Below are positions 12,956-27,000 of a DNA stretch of 64,000 nt, piece by piece. Every line of letters begins with the position of its first letter. Positions within the stretch are counted from its first letter, which is position 1. The position numbers were made by a program, and so were the translations under genes. The stretch spans positions 1,736,001 through 1,800,000 of the forward strand of contig NW_027480505.1 of assembly GCF_051401765.1 (NCBI RefSeq). Direction: 5' to 3'. The notes below the pieces were generated by a model that worked only from the letters and a program-made list of their open reading frames with translations, was not told the origin of the DNA and ran no database searches. The DNA is from Calliopsis andreniformis (taxonomy: Eukaryota; Arthropoda; Insecta; Hymenoptera; Andrenidae).

Positions 12956-15900
12956 GAAGCCTAGGTTGCCCGGAACGTAGAAATGGCCATTACTTTCACA
13001 CTGTTTGCAATTATTCATTTTGTACGATGGTAAAGCTGTTGTATTTATATTGTATTTTATGTCTCTGGCGTTGACTTCTAAGGCCCTAACAATTCGAGCT
13101 GGTGTAGCAACGGCCTAGAGTGAAATCTAGGTTGCCCGGAACCTAGAAATGACTATTACATTCATACTGGTTGCAGTTATTCCTGTTACACGATGGAAAA
13201 ACTGTTGCATCTTTATTGTATTTTATGCTTCTGGCGTTTAATTCTAAGTCCCTAGCTGTTCGATCTGGTGGATTAACGACCCAGAGTGAAGCCTAGGTTG
13301 CCCGGAACGTAGAAATGACCATTACATTCACACTGGTTGCAATTATTCCGGTTATACGATGGAAAAACTGTTGTATTTTTATTGCATTCTATGCTTCTGG
13401 CGTTTCATTCTAAGTCGCTAGCTATTCGATCTGGTGGAGCAACGACCCAGAGTGAAGCCTAGGTTGCCCGGAACGTAGAAATGGCCATTACTTTCACACT
13501 GTTTGCAATTATTCATTTTGTACGATGGTAAAGCTGATGTATTTATATTGTATTTTATGCCTCTGGCGTTGACTTCTAAGGCCGTAGCTGTTAGATGTGG
13601 TGGAGCAACGCCCTAGAGTGACGCCTAGGTTGCCGGAACGTAGAAATGACCAGTACCTTCACAATGTTAGCAATTATTCATTTTATACGATGAAAAAACT
13701 GTTGTACATATATTGTGTTTTATTCTTCTGGCGTTGACTTCTCAGGCCCTAACAATTCGATCTGGTGTAACAACGCCCTAGAGTGAAGCCTAGGTTGCCC
13801 GGAACTTAGAAATGACCATCACTTTCAAACTGGTTGGAATTATTCCTGTTATACGATCGAAAAACTGTTGTATTTTTATTGCATTCTATGCTTTGGGCGT
13901 TGACCTCTAAGGCCCTAACTATTCAATGTGGTGGAGCAACGCCCTAGCGTAAAGCCTAGGTTGCCCGGAAAGTAGAAATGACCATAACTTTCACAATGTT
14001 TGCAATTATTCATTTTATACGATGAAAAGACTGTTGTACATATATTGTATTTTATCCTTCTGGCGTTGAATTCTAAGTCCCTAGCTATTCGATCTATTGG
14101 AGCGACGCCCTAGAGTGAAACCTAGGTTGCCCGGAACGTAGAAATGACCATCACTTTCAAACTGGTTGGAATTATTCCTGTTATACGATGGAAAAACTGT
14201 TGTACTTTTATTGCATTTTATGCTTCTGGTGTCGACTTCTTAGGCCCTAAATATTCGAGCTGTTGGAGCAACGCCCTAGAGTGAAACCTAGGTTGCCCGG
14301 AACGTAGAAATATCCATCACTTTCACACTGGTTGCAATTATTGCTGTTATACGATGGAAAAACTGTTGCGTCTTTATTGTATTTTATGCTTCTGGCGCTG
14401 ATTTCTTAGGACCTAACCATTCGAAGCTGGTGGAGCAAGGCCCCAGAGTGAAGCCTAGGTTGCCCGGAACGTAGAAATGACCATAACTTTCACACTGGTT
14501 ACCATTATTCGTTTTATACGATGGAAAAGCTGTTGTATTTATATCGTATTTTATGCTTCTGGCTTTGACTTCTAAGGCCCTAACTATTTCATCTGGTGGA
14601 ACAACGCCCTAGGGTGAAGCCTAGGTTGCCCGGAACGTAGAAATGACCATAACTTTCACGCTGGTAGCAATTATACGTTTTATACGATGGAAAGACTGTT
14701 GTATTTATTTTGTAGTATATGCTTTTGGCGTTGACTTCCAAGGCCCTAACTCTTCGATCCGGTGGAACACCGCCTCAGAGTTAAGCCCAGGATGCCCGAA
14801 ACGTCGATATGATCATTACTTTCGCACTGGTTGCAATTAGTCATGCTATACGATGGAAAAACTGTTGCATTATTATTGGATCTTCTGCTTCTGGCGTTGA
14901 CTTCTAAGGCCGCAGCTATTAGCTGTGGTGGAGCAACGCCCTACAGTGACGTCTAGGTTGCCCGGAAGGTAGAAATCACCATTACTTTCACAATGTTTGC
15001 AATTATTCACTTTATACAATGGAAAAACTGTTGTACTTATATCGTATCTTATACTTCTGGCGTTGACTTCTTGGGCCCTGTCTGTTCGATCTGGTGGAAG
15101 AGCGCCCTAGAATGAAGCCTAGGTTGCCCGGAACGTAGAAATGACCATTACTTTCACACTGTTTGCAAATATACATTATATACGATGGAAAAGCTGTTGC
15201 ACTTATATTGTAATTTATGCTTCGGGCGTTGACTTCTAAGGCACTAGCTATTCGATCTGGCGGAGCAACGGCCTAGAGTGAAGCCTAGGTTGCCCGGAAC
15301 GTAGAAATGACCATAACTTTCACACTGGTTGCCATTATTCGTTTTATACGATGGAAAAGCTGTTGTATTTATATCGTATTTTATGCTTCTGGCGTCGGCT
15401 TCTTAGGCCCCAACTATTCCGTCTGGTGGAACAACGCACTTGGGTGAAGCCTAGGTTGCCCGGAACGTAGAAATGTCCATAACTTTCACTCTGGAAGCAA
15501 TTATTCGTTTTATACAATGGAAAAACTGTTGTATTTATTTTGCATTTTATGCTTCGGGCGTTGACTTCTAAGGCCCCAACTATTCCATCTGGCGGAGCAA
15601 CGCCCTAGAGTGAAGCCTAGGTTGCCCGGAACGTAGGAATGACCATCACTTTCAAACTGGTTGCAATTATTCCTGTTATATGATGGAAAAACTGTTGTAT
15701 TTTTATTGCATTTTATGCTTTGGGCATTGACTTCTGAGGCCCTAACTATTCAATCTGTGGGAGCTACGCCCTAGGGTGAAGCCTAGGTTGCCCGGAAAGT
15801 AGAAATGACCATAACTTTCATACTGGTTGCAATTATTCGTTTTATACGATGAAAAAGCTGTTGTATTTATATTGTATTTTATGCTTCTGGCGTTCACTTC

Positions 15901-17767
15901 TTAGGCCCTAACTATTCGATCTGGTGGAATAACGCCGTAGGGTGAAGCCTAGATTGCCCGGAACGTTGAAATGACCATTACCTTCACGCTTGTTGCAATT
16001 ATTCCTGTTATACGATGGAAAAACAGTTGCATCTTTATTGTATTTTATGCTTCTGGCGTCGACTTCTAAGGCCGTAACTGTTAGATGTGGTGGAGCAACG
16101 CCCTAGAGTGACGCCTAGGTGGCCCTGAACGTAGAAATGACCATTACTTTCACAATGTTTGCAATTATCCATTTTATACAATGGAAAAGCTGATGTTCTT
16201 ATATTGTATTTTATTCTTCTGGTGTTGACTTCTTAGGCCCTAACTATTCGATCTGGTGGAAGAACGCCCTAGAGTGAATCCTAGGTTGCCCGGGACGCAG
16301 AAATGATCATTACTTTCACACTGTTTGCCAATATACATTATATACGATGGAAAAGCTGTTGTATTCATATTTTATTTTATGCTTCTGGCGTTGACTTCTT
16401 AGGCCCTAACTGTTTGATCTGGTGGAGCACCGCCCTAGAGTGAAGCCTAGGTTGCCCGGAACGTAGAACATACCACTACCTTCACCCTGGTTGCAATTAT
16501 TCCTGTTATACGATGGAAAAGCCGTTGCATCTTTATTGTATTTTATGCTTCTGGCGTTGACTTCTAAGGCCCCAACTAGTCGATCTGGTGGAGCAACGCC
16601 CTAGAGTGAAGCCTAGGTTGCCGGAACGTAGAAATGACCATTACTTTCACACTGTTTGCAAATATACATTATATACGATGGAAAAGCTGTTGCACTTATA
16701 TTGTAATTTATGCTTCGGGCGGTGACTTCTAAGGCCCTAGCTATTCGATCTGGCGGAGCAACGGCCTAGAGTGAAGCCTAGGTTGCCCGGAACGTAGAAA
16801 TGACCATAACTTTCACACTGGTTGCCATTATTCGTTTTATACGATGGAAAAGCTGTTGTATTTATATCGTATTTTATGCTTCTGGCGTCGGCTTCTTAGG
16901 CCCCAACTATTCCGTCTGGTGGAACAACGCACTTGGGTGAAGCCTAGGTTGCCCGGAACGTAGAAATGTACATAACTTTCACTCTGGAAGCAATTATTCG
17001 TTTTATACAATGGAAAAACTGTTGTATTTATTTTGCATTTTATGCTTCGGGCGTTGACTTCTAAGGCCCCAACTATTCCATCTGGTGGAGCAACGCCCTA
17101 GAGTAAAGCCCAGGTTGCGCGGAACGTAGAAATGACCATAACTTTCACACTGGTAGCAATTGTTTGTTTTATACGATGGAAAAGCTGTTGTATTTATATC
17201 GTATTTTATGCTTCTGGCGTTGACTTCATAGGCCCTAACTATTCGATCTTGTGGAACAACGCCCTAGAGTGAAGCTTAGGTTGCCTGGAACGTAGAAATG
17301 ACCATCACTTTCACACGGGTTGCAATTATTCCTGTTATAGGATGGAACAGCTGTTGTATTTATATCGTATTTTATGCTTCTGGCGTTGACTTCTTAGGCC
17401 CTAACATTTGGATCTGGTGGAGCAACGCCCGACAGTGAATCCTAGGTTGCCCGGAACGTAGATATGACCATAACCATCACACAGATTGCAATTATTCGTT
17501 TTATACGATGGAAAAGCTGTTATATTTATATTGTATTTTATGCTTCTGGCGTCGACTTCTTAGGCCCTAACTATTCGATCTGTTGGAGCAACGCCATAGG
17601 GTGAAGCCTAGGTTGCGCGGAACGTAGAAATGCCCATAACTTCCACACTGGTAGAAATTATCCGTTTTATACGATTGAAAAACTCTACTATTTTTTTGTA
17701 TTTTATGCTTCGGGCGTTGACTTCTAAGGCCCTAACTGTTCGATCTGGCGGAGCAACGCCCTAGAGT
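12956..17767. repeat. Second tandem copy of the 29-monomer X-Q unit (4812 bp)
   Basis: 12956-17767 repeats 8144-12955 at an offset of exactly 4812 bases, including the same one-base deletions. By eye the only difference I noticed is 10067 t against 14879 g; I did not align every base. Such identity means very recent amplification or active homogenisation, or else an assembly duplication. Phase and neighbouring sequence are continuous across the 12955/12956 junction. Confidence 0.92.
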
Positions 17768-18597
17768 GAAGCCTAGGTTGCCCGGAACGTAGGAATGACC
17801 ATCACTTTCAAACTGGTTGCAATTATTCCTGTTATATGATGGAAAAACTGTTGTATTTTTATTGCATTTTATGCTTTGGGCATTGACTTCTGAGGCCCTA
17901 ACTATTCAATCTGTGGGAGCTACGCCCTAGGGTGAAGCCTAGGTTGCCCGGAACGTCGAAATGACCATTACCTTCACGCTTGTTGCAATTATTCCTGTTA
18001 TACGATGGAAAAACAGTTGCATCTTTATTGTATTTTATGCTTCTGGCGTCGACTTCTAAGGCCGTAACAGTTAGATGTGGTGGAGCAACGCCCTAGAGTG
18101 ACGCCTAGGTGGCCCTGAACGTAGAAATGACCAGTACCTTCACAATGTTAGCAATTATTCATTTTATACGATGGAAAAGCTGTTGTATTTATATCGTATT
18201 TTATGCTTCTGGCGTTGACTTCATAGGCCCTAACTATTCCATCGGGTGGAACAACGCCGTAGAGTGAAGCCTAGGTTGCCCGGAACGTAGTAATGACCAT
18301 TACTTGCACACTGATTGCAATTATTCCTTTTATACGACGGAAAAGCTGTTGTATCCATATCGTATTTTATGCTTCTGGCGTTGACTTCGTAGGCCCTAAC
18401 TGTTCGATCAGGTGGAGCAACGCCCTAGAGTGAAGCCTGGGTTACTCGGAATGTAGAAATGACCATATCTTTCACACTGATTGCAATTATTCGTTTTATA
18501 CGATGGAAAAACTGTTGCATCTTCATCGTATTTTATGCTTCTGGCGTTGACTTCTTAGGCCGTAACTATTCGATCTGGTGGAGCAACGCCCTGGAGT
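17768..18597. repeat. Rearranged Q fragment (q)
   Basis: Five monomers linking the second Q to the next P. The monomer at 17768 copies the Q monomer at 15614 (gtaggaatgaccatcac). The next, at 17934, matches the Q monomer two further on, so one monomer is skipped. Later ones (about 18100-18597) mix features of other X/Q monomers and include unusual variants such as tatacgacgg and tacttgcacactg. Confidence 0.7.
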
Positions 18598-21500
18598 GAA
18601 ACCTGGGTTGCCCGGTACGTAGAAATGACCATCACTTTCAAACTGGTTGCAATTATTCCTGTTATATGATGGAAAAACTGTTGTATTTCTATTGCATTTT
18701 ATGCTTCGGGCATTGACATCTAAGGCCCTAACTATTCAATCTGTTGGAGCAACGCCCTAGGGTGAAGACTAGGTTGCCCGGAAAGTAGGAATGACCATAA
18801 CTTTCATACTGGTTGCAATTATTCGTTTTATATGGTGGAAAAACTGTTGTATTTATATTGTATTTTATGCTTCTGGCGTTGACTTCTAAGGCCCTAACTA
18901 TTCGATCAGGTGGAGCAACGCCCTAGAGTGAAGCCTATGTTGCTCGAAATGTAGAAATGACCATAACTTTCTTACAGGTTGCAATTATTCGTTTTATATG
19001 GTGGAAAAACTGTTGTATTTATATTGTGTTTTATGCTTTTGGCGTTGACTTCTAAGGCCCTAACTATTCGATCAGGTGGAGCAACGCCCTAGAGTCAAGC
19101 CTATGTTGCTCGAAATGTAGAAATGGCCATAACTTTCACACTGGTTGCAATTATTCGTTTTATACGATGGAAAAGCTGTTGTATTTATATCGTATTTTAT
19201 GCTCATGGCGTTGACTTCTTTGGCCCTAACTATTCTATCTGGTGGAACAACGCCCTAGGGTAAAGCCACGATTGCTCGAAATGTAGAAATGACCATAACT
19301 TTCACACTGGTTGCAATTATTCGTTTTATACGATGGAAAAGCTGTTGTATTTATATCGTATTTTATACTTCAGGCGTTGACTTCTGAGGCCGTAGCTATT
19401 CGATGTCGTGGAAGAACGCCATACAGTGAACCCTAGGTTGCCCGGAACGTAGAAATGTCCATATCTTTCACACTGTTTGCAATTATTCATTTTATACGAT
19501 GTCAAAGCTGTTGTATTTATATTGTATTTTATGCTTCTGGCGTTGACTTCTTAGGCCCTAACTATTCGATCTAGTGGAGCAACGCCCTAGAGGGAAGCCT
19601 AGGTTTCTCAGAAAGTAGAAATGACCATAAGTTTCATACTGGTTGCAATTATTCGTTTTATACGATGGAAATCCTGTTGTACTTATATTGTATTTTATGC
19701 TTCTAGCGTTGACTTCTAAGGCCCTAACTATTCAATCTGTTGGAGCCACGCCCTAGAGTGAAGCCTAGGTTGCTCGGAAAGTAGAAATGAGCATAAGTTT
19801 CATCCTGGTTGCAATCATTCGTTTTATACGATGGAAAAACTGTTGTATTTATATTGTATTTTATTCTTCTGGCGTTGACTTCTATGGCCCTAGCTGTTCG
19901 ATCTAGTGGAGCAACGCCCTAGAGTGAAGCTGAGGTTGCCCGGAACGTAGAAATGACCATAACTTTCACACTGGTTGCTATCTTTCGTTTTATACGATGG
20001 AAAGACTGTTATATATATATTGTATTTTATGCTTCTGGCGTTCACTTCATAGGCCCTAACTATTCGATCTGGTGGAGCAACGCCCTAGAGTGAAGCCTAG
20101 GCTGCCCGGAACATAGAAATGACCATCACTTTCAAACTGGTTGCAATTATTCCTGTTATATGATGGAAAAACTGTTGTATTTTTATTGCATTTTATGCTT
20201 CGGGCATTGACTTCTAAGGCCCTAACTATTCAATCTGTGGGAGCTATGCCCTAGGGTGAAGCCTAGGTTGCCCGGAAAGTAGAAATGACCATAACTTTCA
20301 TACTGGTTGCAATTATTCGTTTTATACGATGAAAAAACTGTTGTATTTATATCGTATTTTATGCTTCTGGCGTTCACTTCTTAGGTCCTAACTATTCGAT
20401 CTGGTGGAACAACGCCGTATGGCGAAGCCTAGGTTGCCCAGAACGTAGAAATGACCATTACCTTCACGCTTGTTGCAATTATTCCTGTCATACGATGGAA
20501 AAACAGTTGCGTCTTTACTGTATTTTATGCTTCTGGCGTCGACTTCTAAGGCTCTAACTATTCGATCTGATGGAGCGACGTCCTAGAGTGAAGCCTAGGT
20601 ATCCCGGTACGTAGAAGTGACCATAACTTTCACACTGGTAGCAATTATTCGTTTTATACGTTGGAAAAGCTGTTGTATTTATATCGTATTTTATGCTTCT
20701 GGCTTTGACTTCTTAGGCCCTAACAATTCGAGCTGGTGGAGCAACGGCCTAGAGTGAAATCTAGGTTGCCCGGAACGTAGAAATGACTATTACATTCATA
20801 CTGGCTGCAGTTATTCCTGTTACACGATGGAAAAACTGTTGCATCTTTATTGTATTTTATGCTTCTGGCGTTTAATTCTAAGTCCCTAGCTGTTCGATCT
20901 GGTGGAGCAACGACACAGAGTGAAGCCTAGGTTGCCCGGAACGTAGAAATGACCATTACATTCACACTGGTTGCAATTATTCCGGTTATACAATGGAAAA
21001 ACTGTTGTATTTTTATTGCATTCTATGCTTCTGGCGTTTAATTCTAAGTCGCTAGCTATTCGATCTGGTGGAGCAACGACTCAGAGTGAAGCCTAGGTTG
21101 CCCGGAACGTAGAAATGGCCGTTACTTTCACACTGTTTGCAATTATTCATTTTGTACGATGGTAAAGCTGTTGTATTTATATTGTATTTTATGTCTCTGG
21201 CGTTGACTTCTAAGGCCCTAACAATTCGAGCTGGTGGAGCAACGGCCTAGAGTGAAATCTAGGTTGCCCGGAACCTAGAAATGACTATTACATTCATACT
21301 GGTTGCAGTTATTCCTGTTACACGATGGAAAAACTGTTGCATCTTTATTGTATTTTATGCTTCTGGCGTTTAATTCTAAGTCCCTAGCTGTTCGATCTGG
21401 TGGATTAACGACCCAGAGTGAAGCCTAGGTTGCCCGGAACGTAGAAATGACCATTACATTCACACTGGTTGCAATTATTCCGGTTATACGATGGAAAAAC

Positions 21501-21614
21501 TGTTGTATTTTTATTGCATTCTATGCTTCTGGCGTTTCATTCTAAGTCGCTAGCTATTCGATCTGGTGGAGCAACGACCCAGAGTGAAGCCTAGGTTGCC
21601 CGGAACGTAGAAAT
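18598..21614. repeat. Third copy of module P plus the start of X
   Basis: Matches 5654-8670 at an offset of 12,944 bp. P is complete here (18598-21087), including the cttacagg monomer missing from 2001-4324. It begins with cggtacg like the copy at 2001. X starts at 21088 and stops inside a monomer near 21614, where the sequence switches to a monomer type otherwise found near 10163 (aatcaccattactttcac). Substitutions are scattered, for example 19221 t against 6277 a. Confidence 0.87.
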
Positions 21615-22915
21615 CACCATTACTTTCACAATGTTTGCAATTATTCACTTTATACAATGGAAAAACTGTTGTACTTATATATTATTTTATTCTTCTGCCG
21701 TTGACTTCTTATGCCCTGTCTGTTCGATCTGGTGGAACAGCGCCCTAGAATGAAGTCTAGGTTGCCCGGAACGTAGAAATGACCATTACTTTCACACTGT
21801 TTGCAAATATACATTATATACGATGGAAACGCCGTTGCATTTATATTGTATTTTATGCTTCTGGCGTTCACTTCTTAGGCCCTAACTATTTGGTCTGGTG
21901 GAGCAACGCACTACAGTGACGTCTAGGTTGCCCGGAACGTCGAACGTACCATTACCTTCACACTGGTTGCAATTATTCCTGTTATACCATGGAAAAACTG
22001 TTGCGTCTTTATTGTATTTTATGCTTCTGGCGCTGATTTCTTAGGACCTAACCATTCGAAGCTGGTGGAGCAAGGCCCTAGAGTGAAGCCTAGGTTGCCC
22101 GGAACGTAGAAATGACCATAACTTTCACACTGGTTACCATTATTCGTTTTATACGATGGAAAAGCTGTTGTATTTACATCGTATTTTATGCTTCTGGCGT
22201 TGACTTCTTAGGCCCTAACTGTTCCATCTGGTGCAACAACGCACTAGGGTGAAGCCTAGGTTGCCCGGAACGTAGAAATGTCCATAACTTTCACTCTGGT
22301 AGCAATTATTCGTTTTATACAATGGAAAAACTGTTCTATTTATTTTGCACTTTATGCTTCGGGCGTTGACTTCTAAGGCCCCAACTATTCGATCTGGTGG
22401 AACAACGCCCTAGAGTGAAGCCTGCGATGCCCGGAACGTAGAAATGATCATTACCTTCACGCTTGTTGCAATTATTCCTGTTATACGATGAAAAAACTGT
22501 TGAAATTTTTCTTGCATTTTTTCCTTCTGGCGTTGACTTCTAAGGCCGTAGCTATTCGATGTGGTGGAGCAACGCCCTAGAGTGACGTCTACGTTGCCCG
22601 GAACTTAGAAATGACCATTACTTTCACAATGTTTGCAATTATTCACTTTATACAATGGAAAAACTGTTGTACTTATATAGTATTTTATTCTTCTGCCGTT
22701 GACTTCTTATGCGCTGTCTGTTCGATCTGGTGGAACAGCGCCCTAGAATGATGTCTAGGTTGCCCGGAACGTGGAAATGACCATTACTTTCACACTGTTT
22801 GCAAATATACATTATATACGATGGAAACGCTGTTGCATTTATATTGTGTTTTATGCTTCTGGCGTTCACTTCTTAGGCCCTAACTATTCGATCTGGTGGA
22901 ACAACGGCCTAGAGT
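21586..22915. repeat. Two-monomer block repeated 998 bp apart
   Basis: The dimer beginning at 21586 (ccattactttcacaatg, ctgccgttgac, then aaatatacattatatacg) recurs from 22584 with several substitutions. The offset is 998, six monomers plus two bases; the extra two bases lie between the copies. Both resemble the X monomers at about 10133-10460. The four monomers between are unlike either copy. Reverse-strand open frames of 73 codons lie in both copies and are by-products of the repeat. Confidence 0.75.
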
Positions 22916-23081
22916 GAAGCCTAGGTTGCCCGGAACGTAGAAATGACCATAACTTTCACACTGGTTGCTATCATTCGTTTTATATGATGGATAAACTGTT
23001 GTATTTATATTGTATTTTATGCTTCTGGCGTTCACTTCTTAGGCCCTAACTATTCGATCTGGTGGAACAACGCCCTAGGGT

Positions 23082-24077
23082 GAAGCCTAGGTTGCCCGGA
23101 ACGTAGAAATGACCATAACTTTTACACTGGTAGCAATTATTCGTTTTATACAATGGAAAAACTATTCTATTTATTTTACATTTTATGCTTCGGGCGTTGA
23201 CTTCTAAGGCCCTAACTGTTTGATATGGAGGAGCAACGCCCTAGATTGAAGCCTAGGTTGCCCGGAACGTAGAAATGACCATAACTTTCACACTGGTTGC
23301 AATTATTCGGTTTATACGATGGAAAAGCTGTTGAATTTATATCGTATTTTATGCTTCTGGCGTTGACTTCTTAGGCCCTAACTATTCCATCTGGTGGAAC
23401 AACGCCCTAGGGTGAAGCGTAGGTTGCCCGGAAAGTAGAAATGACCATAACTTTTACACTGGTAGCAATTATTCGTTTTATACAATGGAAAAACTGTTCT
23501 ATTTATTTTACATTTTATGCTTCGGGCGTTGACTTCTAAGGCCCTAACTGTTTGATCTGGTGGAGCAACGCCCTAGATTGAAGCCTAGGTTGCCCGGAAC
23601 GTAGAAATAACCATTACCTTCACACTGTTTGCAATTATTCATTTTATACGATGGAAAAGCTGTTATATTTATATTGCATTTTATTCTTCTGGCGTTGACT
23701 TCTTAGGCCCTATCTATTCCATCTGGTGGAACAACGCCCTAGGGTGAAGCGTAGGTTGCCCGGAAAGTAGAAATGACCATAACTTTTAAACTGGTAGCAA
23801 TTATTCGTTTTATACAATGGAAAAACTGTTGTATTTATTTTGTATTTTATGCTTCGGGCGTTGACTTCTAAGGCCCTAAATGTTTGATCTGGTGGAGCAA
23901 CGCCCTAGAGTGAAGCCTAGGTTGCCCGGAACGTAGAAATGACCATAACTTTCACACTGGCTGCTATTATTCGTTTTATACGATGGAAAAGCTGTTGCAT
24001 CTTTATTGTATTTTATGCTTCTGTCGTTGACGTCTAAGGCCGTAGCTATTAGATGTGGTGGAGCAACGCACTAGAGT
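23082..24077. repeat. 332-bp dimer in three tandem copies
   Basis: Units begin at 23082, 23414 and 23746. The first monomer of each is well conserved (ccataacttttacactgg in the first two, ttttaaactgg in the third; tgcttcgggcgttgac; ctgtttgat). The second monomer of each differs more. The first-monomer start changes from gaagcctagg to gaagcgtagg in copies two and three, so those two are the closest pair. Confidence 0.8.
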
Positions 24078-27000
24078 GACGCCTAGGTTGCCTGGAACGT
24101 AGAAATGACCATTACTTTCGCAATGTTTGCAATTATTCATTTTATACGATGGAAAAACTGTTGTCCTTATATTGTATTTTATGCTTCTGGCGTTGACTTC
24201 TTATGCCACAACTATCCCATCTGGTGGAACAACGCCCTAGGGTGAAGCCTAGGTTGACCGGAACGTAGAAATGGAAATAACTTTCACACCGGTAGCAATT
24301 ATTCGCTTTATACGATGGAAAAACAGTTCTATTTATTTTGTATTTTATGCTTCGGCCGTTGACTTCTAAGGCCCTAACTATTCGGTCTGTTCTAGCAACG
24401 CCCTAGGGTGAAGCCTAGGTTACCCGGAACGTAGAAATGACCAGTACTTTCACACTGCTCGCAGTGACTCCTGTTATACGATGGAAAAACTGTTGCATCT
24501 TTATTGAATTTTATGCTTCTGGCGTTCACTTCTAAGGCCCTAACTATTCTATCTCGTGTATCAACGCCCTAGAGTGAAGCCTAGGTTGCTCGGAATGTAA
24601 AAATGACCATACCTTTCACTCAGGTTGAAATTATTCGTTTTATACGATGGAAAAGCTGTTATATTTAAATTGTATTTTATGCTTCTGGCGTTGATTTCTT
24701 AGGCCCTAACCATTCAATCTGGTGGAACAACACCCTAGAGTGAGGCCTAGGTTGCCCGGACCGTAGAAATGACCATCACTTCCATACTGGTAGCAATCAT
24801 TCGTTTTATACGATGGAAAAACTGTTGTATTTATGTTGTATTTTATGCTTCTGGCGTTGACTTCTAAGGCACAAACTATTCAATCTGTTGGGTCAACGCC
24901 CTAGAGTGAAGCCTAGGTTGCTCGGAATGTAGAAATGACCATAACATTCACACTGGTTGAAATTATTCGTTTTATACGATGGAAAAGCTGTTGCATCTTT
25001 ATGGTACTTTATGCTTCTGGCGTTGACTTCTAAGGCCCTTACTATTCAATCTGGTGGTGCAACGCCCTAGAGTGAAGCCGAGGTTGACCAGAACGTAGAA
25101 ATGACCATCACTTTCAAACTGGTTGCAATTATTCCGGTTATATGATGGAAAGACTGTTGTATTTTTATTGCATTTTATGCTTCGGGCATTGACTTCTAAG
25201 GCCCTAACTATTCAATCTGTTGGAGCAACTCCCTAGGGTGAAGCCTAGGTTGCTCTGAAAGTAGAAATGACCATAACTTTCATGCTGCTTGCGATTATTC
25301 GTTTTATACGATGGAAAAACTGTTGTATTTATATCGTGTTTTATGCTTCTGGCGTTGACTTCTTAGGCCCTAACTATTCCATCTGGTGGAACAACTCCCT
25401 AGGGTGAAGCCTAGGTTGCCCGGAAGGTAGAAATGCCCATAGCTTCCACACTAGTAGAAATTATTCGTTTTATACGATTGAAAAACTGTACTATTTATTT
25501 TGTATTTTATGCTTCGGGCGTTGACTTCTAAGGCCCTAACTGTTCGATCTGGCGGAGCAACGCCCTAGAGTGAAGCCTAAGTAGCCCGGGACGTAGAAAT
25601 GACCATAACTTTCACACTGGTTGCAATTATTCGTTTTATACGATGGAAAAGCTGTTGTATTTATATCGTATTTTATGCTTCTGGCTTTGACTTCTTATGA
25701 CCTAACTATTCGAACTCGTGGAGCAACGCCCTGGTGTGAAACCTAGGTTGCCTGGAACGTAGAAATGACCATAGCTCTCACACCGGTAGCAACTGTTCGT
25801 TTTATACGATAGAAAAGCTGTTCTATTTATTTTGTATTTTATGCTTCGGGCGTTGACTTCTGAGGCCCTAACTATTCAATCTGTTGGTGCACCGCCCTAG
25901 GGTGAAGACTAGGTTGCCCGGAAGGTAGAAATGACCATAACCTTCACACTGGTTTGTATTATTCGTTTTATACGATGGAAAAACTGTTATATTTATATTG
26001 TATTTTATGCTTCTGGCGTTGACGTCTTAGGCCCTAACTATTCCATCTGGTGGGACAACGCCCTAGGGTGAAGCCTACGTTGCCTGCAACGTAGAAATGA
26101 CCATAACTTTCACACTGTTTGCAATTATTCGTTTTATACGATGGGAAAGCCGTTGTATTTATATTGTATTTTATGCTTCTGGCGTTGACTTCTAAGGCCG
26201 TAGCTATTAGATGTGGTGGAGCAACGCACTAGGGTGACGCCTAGGTTGCCCGGAACGTAGAAATGGCCATTACTTTCACAATGTCTGCAATTATTCATTT
26301 TATACGATGGAAAAACTGTTGTACTTATATTGTATTTTATCCTTCCGGCGTTGAATTCTAAGTCCCTAGCTATTCCATCTGGTCGAGCAACGACCTAGGG
26401 TGAAACCTACGTTACCCGGAACGTAGAAATGAACAGTACTTTCACACTGGTTACAGTTATTCGTTTTATACAATGGAAAAACTGTTCTATTTATTTTGCA
26501 TTTTATGCTTCGGGCGTTGACTTCTAAAGCCCTAACTATTCAATCTGGTGGAGCAACGCCCTAGAGTGAAGCCTAGGTTGCCGGGAACGTGGAAATGACC
26601 ATAACTTTCGCACTGGTTGCTATTATTCGTTTTATACGATGGAAAAGCTGTTGTACTTATATTGTTATTTATGCTTCTGGCGTTGACTTCTTAGGCCCTA
26701 ACTATTTGATCTGGTGGAGCACTGCCCTAGAGTGAAGCCTAGGTTGCCCGGAACGTAGAACATACCATTACCTTCACACTGGTTGCAATTCTTCCTGTTA
26801 TACGATGGAAAAACTGTTGCACCTTTATTGTATTTTATGCTTCTGGCGTTGACTCCATAGGCCCCAACTATTCGATCTGGTGGTGCAACGTCCTAGAGTG
26901 AAGCCTAGGTTGACCGGAACGTAGAAATGACCATAACTTTCACACTGGTTACCATTATTCGTTTTATACGATGGAAAAGTTGTTGTATTTATATCGTATT

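Noticed and set aside
8144..17767. Assembly artefact as the cause of the near-identical 4812-bp copies
   Set aside because: Not excluded, but at least one base differs between copies (10067/14879) and independent, differently bounded duplications exist across the window, so real amplification is more likely. Raw reads would decide.
21650..22869. Two similar 73-codon reverse-strand frames
   Set aside because: They fall in the duplicated dimer 998 bp apart; no known protein features, and the reading crosses the monomer boundary.
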